Below, piece by piece: positions 58,901 to 64,000 of a stretch of 64,000 nucleotides of DNA. The stretch lies in NCBI GenBank assembly GCA_963693085.1, contig OY856411.1, positions 1,352,995,550-1,353,059,549 on the forward strand, in the 5' to 3' direction. Source of the stretch: Alisma plantago-aquatica. Its lineage: Eukaryota; Streptophyta; Magnoliopsida; Alismatales; Alismataceae. The notes under the pieces are model-generated. The model was given only the letters and a program-made list of their open reading frames with translations, had not been told where the DNA came from and ran no database searches. Made by a program: the position numbers and the translations under genes. Each line of letters opens with the position of its first letter. The stretch's first letter is position 1.

Positions 58901-60631
58901 ATGGTGCATACGCGTAGTACCGACTACGTGAATCACACACCTGAGGTCCCACATCCGGGACCAGAGGACGAGGACTACTACGAGCAGGAGTACCAAAGTG
59001 ATATAAATTCTGAATCAGAGCAAGAACAAGCAGAAAAAATGGCTGAAGCACAGACAATATGGGAGAAGATCAAGGTGTCTTCTTCCTCAGCATCAAAGGG
59101 GCCCATAAAGAAGCAAGCGATCAACATACCGACATACAAGATCGACCCAGCTCTGATTAATTTGGTCAAATCCAACGCATTTCACGGGCTGAAAAATGAA
59201 GATCCGGTTGCCCACATCAGCCAGTTCGTGGAGAACTGTGATATGGTGAAGATCGACCGATTCCCACAAGATGCTTTGTACCTCAAGTTATTCCCAAGTT
59301 CCTTGGCAGGAGCGGCAAGAGAGTGGCTCCATAACCTCGATGACGAATTTGTTCAGTCTTGGGATCATATGGTGGAGGTTTTCTTCGAGAGGTTTTTCCC
59401 TCCTGAGAAGACCAACGACATGATTCGAAAGATTCACAATTTCACCCAACAGGCGGGTGAGACATATTTTGAGACCTGGGAGCGATTCCAGGTTATGTTG
59501 AGGAGGTGCCCACATCATGGACTGGACAAAGAGACACAAGTGAAGATCTTCTATTTTGCTCTCTCCGAGCATGATAGAAGTAACTTGGACTCGGCCGGTT
59601 CAGGATTTTTCTTGAACAACAATGATACGAGATGCTGGGAGATATTAAAGAACATGGCTAGGAAACAGTCATGGGGCGACAGAGGTGCAGTGGAACATGT
59701 CAAGGCTGCCGGCGAATCCAGAATAGTTAGGGAGCTGAATGACAAGTTAGATCTTCTAGCCAAGAAGGTGCTAACTAAGGAGGATGCATCTGATGATGGG
59801 GAGGCCCAAGTGAAATTCATGCAACAACATGGCTATAGAAACAATGACTATGCATGGAGGAAAGATAAAAAGTTTTCATGGAAGGATCTGAACAATTTTC
59901 TACAGGATCCGGATGCCAAGCCACAGCAGAAAGCCGAGGACAAGAACACTGAATTACTAACTCAAATGGTCCAGCAAAACCAAGAGATGATGGCCATGTT
60001 TGGAAAACAATTGCAATCTCAAGGTGATATTCTAACCAAGTTTGGGCAGACGCTGCAAAGCCATGGAGCACAAATGCGGGCATTAGAGACCACCGTGGCG
60101 CAGATTTCGAGTGAAGTGGCGGCCATTAAGCACGGCAACCAACAGAAACCAGCCGAGAATGCAAATGTGGCTCAAGCACACCATCAGGTCAAGTACATGT
60201 CTGTGGTAAGCACTGAGGAGGAATCTCAGGTGCAAGAAGTTGTAGAAGAAAGAAAAATGACTTTCAATGTGAATGCAACACTGGCGATACCATATCCACG
60301 CACTTACTATGGACTACCAGGCGGAAGCACTTTTTCTTTTTGGAAAAGACACCAAGAGCCCTTGGTGGTCACGCCTCCACCTAGGCGAGAAGAGCAAGTC
60401 AAGACTGTCTGTCAAGGTGCTGATATATCTATTGTTGATATTAATGTTGATGATGTTTCACCAAAGCCCACGCCGGAGGGAGTAATTGAAGCAAGTTTAG
60501 GGGAGGTACCCCCGAAAAGCCCTTATGTGCCACCTCATAGGCGTGTTGAGGCAGCAGATGTTTCAAATGTGGTTAATCCTAAGTCAAAGAAAGAGCATCG
60601 TCACTTTAAAAAATTCCTGGAGATATTCTGA
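58901..60631 (+). CDS. Athila-type gag of D (576 aa)
   Basis: Intact frame from ATG 58901. Acidic N-terminus (Glu/Asp/Tyr-rich, 15-45); gag core at about 85-215 with 'FHGLKNEDPVAHISQFVENC', 'AGAAREWLHNL' and 'ETWERFQVMLRRCPHHGL', the Athila signature also seen in E; then a Gln-rich, probably coiled-coil part (about 340-410). No CX2CX4HX4C zinc knuckle is present. The frame stops at TGA 60629-60631 exactly where the conserved junction into the protease ('KLHMNIPLVE') begins; the protease follows in the same frame. So this is either a nonsense mutation of a longer gag-protease or a gag with its own stop. Role: particle protein. Confidence 0.85.
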   Translation: MVHTRSTDYVNHTPEVPHPGPEDEDYYEQEYQSDINSESEQEQAEKMAEAQTIWEKIKVSSSSASKGPIKKQAINIPTYKIDPALINLVKSNAFHGLKNEDPVAHISQFVENCDMVKIDRFPQDALYLKLFPSSLAGAAREWLHNLDDEFVQSWDHMVEVFFERFFPPEKTNDMIRKIHNFTQQAGETYFETWERFQVMLRRCPHHGLDKETQVKIFYFALSEHDRSNLDSAGSGFFLNNNDTRCWEILKNMARKQSWGDRGAVEHVKAAGESRIVRELNDKLDLLAKKVLTKEDASDDGEAQVKFMQQHGYRNNDYAWRKDKKFSWKDLNNFLQDPDAKPQQKAEDKNTELLTQMVQQNQEMMAMFGKQLQSQGDILTKFGQTLQSHGAQMRALETTVAQISSEVAAIKHGNQQKPAENANVAQAHHQVKYMSVVSTEEESQVQEVVEERKMTFNVNATLAIPYPRTYYGLPGGSTFSFWKRHQEPLVVTPPPRREEQVKTVCQGADISIVDINVDDVSPKPTPEGVIEASLGEVPPKSPYVPPHRRVEAADVSNVVNPKSKKEHRHFKKFLEIF

Positions 60632-60640
60632 AAACTCCAC

Positions 60641-61225
60641 ATGAATATTCCATTAGTGGAGATGATCGAGAAAGTATCCGCCTATGGGAGGTTCATCAAG
60701 GAAATCATCAATAAGAAGAGGCAGATAAAAGACGATGAAATTTATTGGATGAATGAGACAGTGAGCTCTATGATTCATGGGAGTTCACCAAAGAAGAGAA
60801 AGGACCCAGGAGGTTTTTACATACCGTGCTCAATAGGTGGTCAACATTTTCCTAAAGCGCAATGTGATTCTGGCGCTAGCATAAATCTCATGCCTTTGGC
60901 TACATTTCAAAAGCTGGGGTTAAAAGAGATAAAGAAGTTGGCTGCAACAATTGAATTGGCAGATGGGTCTACCGTGAGACCCTATGGAGTATGTGAAGAT
61001 GTTCTCGTCAAAGTGGATAGATTCATATTTCCTGTGGACTTTGTCGTCATGGATATGCCACCACTCCAAAGTTGTGAAATTCTCCTAGGAAGACCGTTTC
61101 AAGCAACGGCAGACGTTGTGACTGCCTTAGGGAGAGGTACTTTGTCTTTGGGCATTGGAGGAGATCGTGTTGAATTCAAATTACCGCATGATCCTCTAAG
61201 TGCAGTCCCCAAGGTGAAAAGATGA
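60641..61225 (+). CDS. Athila-type aspartic protease of D (194 codons)
   Basis: In frame with gag, directly after its TGA; the ATG at 60641 may not be a real start. The retropepsin active site is intact: D76-S-G-A-S, followed by 'INLMPLATFQKLGL', then the flap-like region and 'ILLGRPFQATA' as the second conserved block. The homologous domain of E has DLGA and more damage. Would cut gag during particle maturation. It ends at TGA 61225; nothing of RT follows. Confidence 0.82.
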   Translation: MNIPLVEMIEKVSAYGRFIKEIINKKRQIKDDEIYWMNETVSSMIHGSSPKKRKDPGGFYIPCSIGGQHFPKAQCDSGASINLMPLATFQKLGLKEIKKLAATIELADGSTVRPYGVCEDVLVKVDRFIFPVDFVVMDMPPLQSCEILLGRPFQATADVVTALGRGTLSLGIGGDRVEFKLPHDPLSAVPKVKR

Positions 61226-61258
61226 TGACTGTCATACGTCTAGCCTAAGACATTAAAG

Positions 61259-61287
61259 AAGGGCGCTTGTTGGGAGGCAACCCAACC
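61259..61287 (+). other. Conserved Athila post-pol stretch
   Basis: GCGCTTGTTGGGAGGCAACC, a phrase I recall as recurring just after pol in Athila-group elements. Here it comes 33 bp after the protease stop, so the pol deletion ends close to it. Confidence 0.55.
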
Positions 61288-61399
61288 ATTGGTACATTAG
61301 GATAGTTTAGTTGTAGTTATAGATTGCTTTTATTTCGTTTAAATTTTAGTTTAAAGAAGATACCTTGATCCGTTTGTTTAATGTGCAGGCACAGGCAGG

Positions 61400-61961
61400 G
61401 TCGATACCATCGACACACTGGTTGATGGTATCGACATGGGTTCAGGTTGACAACTGCAAAAATCGCACTGAGTCGATACTATCGACGCCCCCGTCGATGG
61501 TATCGACATACCTACAGGCAGGTCGCAACAAAATGTTGATGGTATCGACACGCCAGTCGATACCATCGAGATCTCTGGAGAAGTTCAGAAGATTTTTGCT
61601 CAGTCAACTCGATACCATCGACGGCCTCGTCGATGGTATCGACATGATCACAGGTTAAATTGAAGAAGTGGCAGTGTCGCAATAAAAGCAAGTCGATACC
61701 ATCGACCCTCGTCGATGGTATCGACATCCATGTCACCGATCCGCACCAAGACATCGACGACGATCGTGAATCCACGTCAGCGATCCGGGTGCTGCGTCGA
61801 TACTATCGACTTGCGTCGATGGTATCGACAGGTCAGCAATCCAGATTTCCCGATCCAGCAAACGTCAGCCGTCGATACTCGCGAGGGAGGCAGATAGCAT
61901 CGAGACGTGTCGATACCATCGACCCGTGTCGATACCATCGACCCGTGTCGATGGTATCGAC
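61400..61961. repeat. Palindrome array, family D motif (interior)
   Basis: About 15 sites of GTCGATACCATCGAC / GTCGATGGTATCGAC in pairs at 61400, 61472, 61533, 61608, 61692, 61796 and a triplet at 61908-61961. Gaps within pairs are 3-6 nt. Same motif as the D LTR, but the sequence between sites is different, so it is not a copied LTR segment. Confidence 0.93.
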
Positions 61962-61987
61962 GGGTCGACAGTAGCGCCGGCCAAGTC

Positions 61988-61995
61988 TATTTAAG
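61988..61995 (+). promoter_or_regulatory. Internal TATA-like box of D
   Basis: TATTTAAG within GTCTATTTAAGGAGAC, 27 bp after the array and 183 bp before the ATG at 62178. A perfect TGACGTCA (bZIP-type site) is at 62014-62021. Confidence 0.55.
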
Positions 61996-62177
61996 GAGAC
62001 TTGCAACGTCATTTGACGTCACACCTTCAGAGCAAACGTCCTCCTTTGCGCCGAGCACTCCCCCGAGCCATCCAAGACTGAAGAGAAGCAACATCGAGCG
62101 GGAATCTTCATCGAGCGGAGAATCACTTCTCCATCTTCCCCGAGCTCTCTTCTTCTAATCCCATCTTTCTTGCAACA

Positions 62178-63752
62178 ATGGTGCACGCCGCCAGATCATC
62201 ATCCTCGCAAGAGATTGTGGAGTTTGTTCCACCCCCTACTGCTTCAGTCTCACGTCCGCGCCTGGCTCACCCTTCCGCGGAGGTGAAGAAGGTCTATGAG
62301 GATATCATGAAGCGAAAGATCGAGCCGACCCGATATGTGGACCGGGGAATGATCCGTGATCTGGGATTCGAGGCCAACTTGGCCTATGTGCTGAAGGGTC
62401 AAGCACGCCACACCAGCATAAGGACAGGAGAGCTGGAGCGCCATGCGGATGGGCAGCCGTTCTTCGGCGAATGGCCCACCTACAAGGAATTGGTGGCGGA
62501 GTTTATGGCGTCCCTCGACGTCTGCGTCGTACCCAACGACGTGGTGGCGTCCGACCGTGAGTGGATCAAGGGGAGGGTGTCCTTCCGGATTTTCAACATC
62601 AACTACAACATCACTCTTAAGCAGTTCAACAACATCTTTAACTGGAACCACTCCCAACATAATCACCGACGCCTAGATTCCCGCACCGACTACGACAAGA
62701 TCTTCGCCGAGCTAGTCACAGTGTCGGTGGGAAAGACAGTGAGCTACCATAATGCTGCAGTAGCGGACTTCGAGCATCCCTTCGTCCGGGTCTTATACCG
62801 GATGTTGAGCCTTACGTTCTTTGCCCGGAGCGATTTGGCATTGAGCAAGTTTCAGGAGAGCGATCTTTTCTTCCTCTACATGCTCCTGAAGCGACAAGAA
62901 TGCAACTGGGGTGCGTTCTTTCTGCAGCGTGTCCTGGCAGTGAAGAGGAGTACAAGGAAGGCTCCGATCCATTTTGGTGGGCTCATCACCAAGTTGGCGC
63001 ACTACTTGGGGCTGAATTTTCAGTCCATGACTCCGATTTCCACAAAGAGTAAGGTGAACGTGCAACACTTGCACCGTTCAAACCTTATCCTTCTCCGGGA
63101 TGGGTTGGCGTACGCACATTGCCACGTCAACCAAGCTTATCAGGAGTGCTCACTGCCGGACGCCGTCTTCCACATCGAGGGAGCCCAGCACTTCCGATGG
63201 CCGATCATAGCCGTCGAGTCCGATGAAGAAGAAGGCGGTGATGACGAGCAAGGAGGCGAGGCTGAGGAGGAAGAGGAGGCTTTCACACCTCTTCGTGCAT
63301 GTGTGGCACCACGGAAGCGTCCTAGGATGCATCCGGGTGCATCTTCATCATCTCAGCCCCTGCCGCCATCACCACAGCACGAGCAGCCAGCCGAGGATCC
63401 CTATTCCATGCAGGGAATGTACACGATGCTGCAGGATATACAACAGACTCAGCAGCAGCACATGGCTATGTATACCGGCATTCATGAGACTACGAGCCGG
63501 GTACTTGATAATCAACAGGCTATGTTCGAGAACGAGCGGCTCATCCTCGCCAACCAAGAGCAAATACACAACCGGTTGCAGTGGATAGAGACGCAACAGG
63601 AGCCCTTCTTCGACCATTATTGGAGTCGAGATTACTTTGGAGGCTATCCACAGCCTCCTCCGAGGACCCAATATGATCCAAGCTTCCAGGGGGAGTATCC
63701 TTCTTGGGATCCTACGGCCCCGCAATACCCACCTCCGCCTCCACGAGAATGA
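62178..63752 (+). CDS. Env-position protein of D, ATHILA-ORF1-like (524 aa, intact)
   Basis: ATG 62178 in good context (CAACAATGG). Globular part (about 30-310) with 'RYVDRGMIRDLGFEANLAYV', 'PTYKELVAEFMASL', 'VSFRIFNINYNITLKQFNNIF', 'ADFEHPFVRVLYRMLSLTFF' and 'HFGGLITKLAHYLGL', the pattern I know from the ATHILA ORF-1 family; it resembles the A2 protein in architecture. Then an acidic run (about 350-370), a basic cluster PRKRPR (about 377) that could be a nuclear signal, a Gln-rich probably coiled-coil part (about 415-470) and a Pro/Tyr tail. No signal peptide or membrane segment, so not an obvious envelope protein. Biochemical function unknown. Conserved and open in an element without pol. 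Confidence 0.8.
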   Translation: MVHAARSSSSQEIVEFVPPPTASVSRPRLAHPSAEVKKVYEDIMKRKIEPTRYVDRGMIRDLGFEANLAYVLKGQARHTSIRTGELERHADGQPFFGEWPTYKELVAEFMASLDVCVVPNDVVASDREWIKGRVSFRIFNINYNITLKQFNNIFNWNHSQHNHRRLDSRTDYDKIFAELVTVSVGKTVSYHNAAVADFEHPFVRVLYRMLSLTFFARSDLALSKFQESDLFFLYMLLKRQECNWGAFFLQRVLAVKRSTRKAPIHFGGLITKLAHYLGLNFQSMTPISTKSKVNVQHLHRSNLILLRDGLAYAHCHVNQAYQECSLPDAVFHIEGAQHFRWPIIAVESDEEEGGDDEQGGEAEEEEEAFTPLRACVAPRKRPRMHPGASSSSQPLPPSPQHEQPAEDPYSMQGMYTMLQDIQQTQQQHMAMYTGIHETTSRVLDNQQAMFENERLILANQEQIHNRLQWIETQQEPFFDHYWSRDYFGGYPQPPPRTQYDPSFQGEYPSWDPTAPQYPPPPPRE

Positions 63753-64000
63753 TCAGGGTATCTCTGTTCCACTCTTAAGATTGTTTTTGACTATGAGGCC
63801 ATAGTCAAATTCAAGCTTAGGGGGTAGCTGGAACAGCTATATCTTTTCTTTTGTTGGTTTTTAGTTTTTGCTTTGCTTTTTGTTCTTGTTTTTTTTAGTT
63901 TTTTTGTTTAGGATCCACATCTATCTAGTGTAACTGTGGATGTCGTAAAAGTTGTCATCTCGCTGTGTATTCATGGGAAATTTAAGGGAATTTTAAAATT
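63753..64000 (+). other. 3' region of D, no gene
   Basis: Contains CTTAGGGGGTAGCTGG (about 63815), a weak polypurine-like stretch, then T-rich sequence to the window end. Confidence 0.5.

Larger units (their letters stand above)
57073..64000 (+). mobile_element. Pol-less Athila-derived element D, cut by right window edge
   Basis: LTR 57073-58710; Athila-type primer site 58717; gag 58901-60631 and protease 60641-61225 in one frame with a TGA between; then, 33 bp after the protease stop, the conserved Athila post-pol stretch (61259-61287); a palindrome array; an internal TATA-like box; a 524-codon frame; and a G-rich stretch near 63818. RT, RNase H and integrase are missing, cleanly. The 3' LTR must lie beyond 64000. 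Confidence 0.85.

Noticed and set aside
57328..61961. Regular short palindromic repeats resembling a CRISPR array
   Set aside because: Spacers are not of constant length, repeats alternate in orientation, no cas gene is present, and the surroundings are plant LTR retrotransposon.
62250..63725. Minus-strand frames of 93-138 codons under the D 3' gene
   Set aside because: Shadows of the plus-strand 524-codon frame, which has clear family features.

Overview
The window is repeat DNA from a flowering-plant nuclear genome. I see no host gene, tRNA or rRNA gene. Everything recognisable is a retrotransposon: Ty1/copia of the SIRE type (primer site for initiator tRNA-Met, several polypurine tracts, CX2CX4HX4C gag), Ty3/gypsy of the Tekay/Del type (very long LTRs, tRNA-Met primer site) and of the Athila type (tRNA-Asp-like primer site 'TTTTTGGCGCCGTTGCC'), plus two plant LINEs. 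The species cannot be named from this. I use private names: A (SIRE-like), B/C/S/F (Tekay-like or probably so), D/E (Athila-like), L1/L2 (LINEs).

Layout. 1-2185: A1, minus strand, cut by the window edge. 2186-17698: C1, minus strand, with a broken gag-protease and a ~4.1-kb LTR that is split by B (4875-14415, plus strand, TSD ATTCG, two nearly identical 3.2-kb LTRs, non-coding interior). 17699-37525: C2, minus strand; C1 sits inside its 3' LTR, and S (probable LTR, ~19.4-22.7 kb) and A2 (23587-31860, TSD ATTAC, complete) sit in its interior. 37526-40860: C3, an LTR fragment in the opposite orientation. 40861-46512: E, an Athila copy with gag, protease and RT all broken. 46513-57072: F, probably one minus-strand LTR into which L1 (47.7-52.8 kb, plus) and L2 (53.9-56.3 kb, minus) jumped. 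57073-64000: D, a pol-less Athila element running off the right edge.

Most interesting pattern. Unrelated element families each carry their own CpG-rich array of short repeats, mostly palindromic. The arrays lie in the LTR, in A, B, C1 and E just upstream of a TATA box. Two of these elements, A2 (copia-derived) and D (Athila-derived), have lost pol completely. Both kept gag and a long open frame in the env position (plant transposon-protein/ATHILA-ORF1 type). In both, a second array with the same family-specific motif stands directly upstream of an internal TATA box and that frame. This looks like an element-encoded regulator with matching cis-sites, comparable in logic to the VANC anti-silencing proteins of VANDAL DNA transposons. 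That function is my inference. Palindromes in Sirevirus LTRs are, as I recall, already described; the internal second promoter array and its recurrence in Ty3/gypsy families are the part I think may be new.
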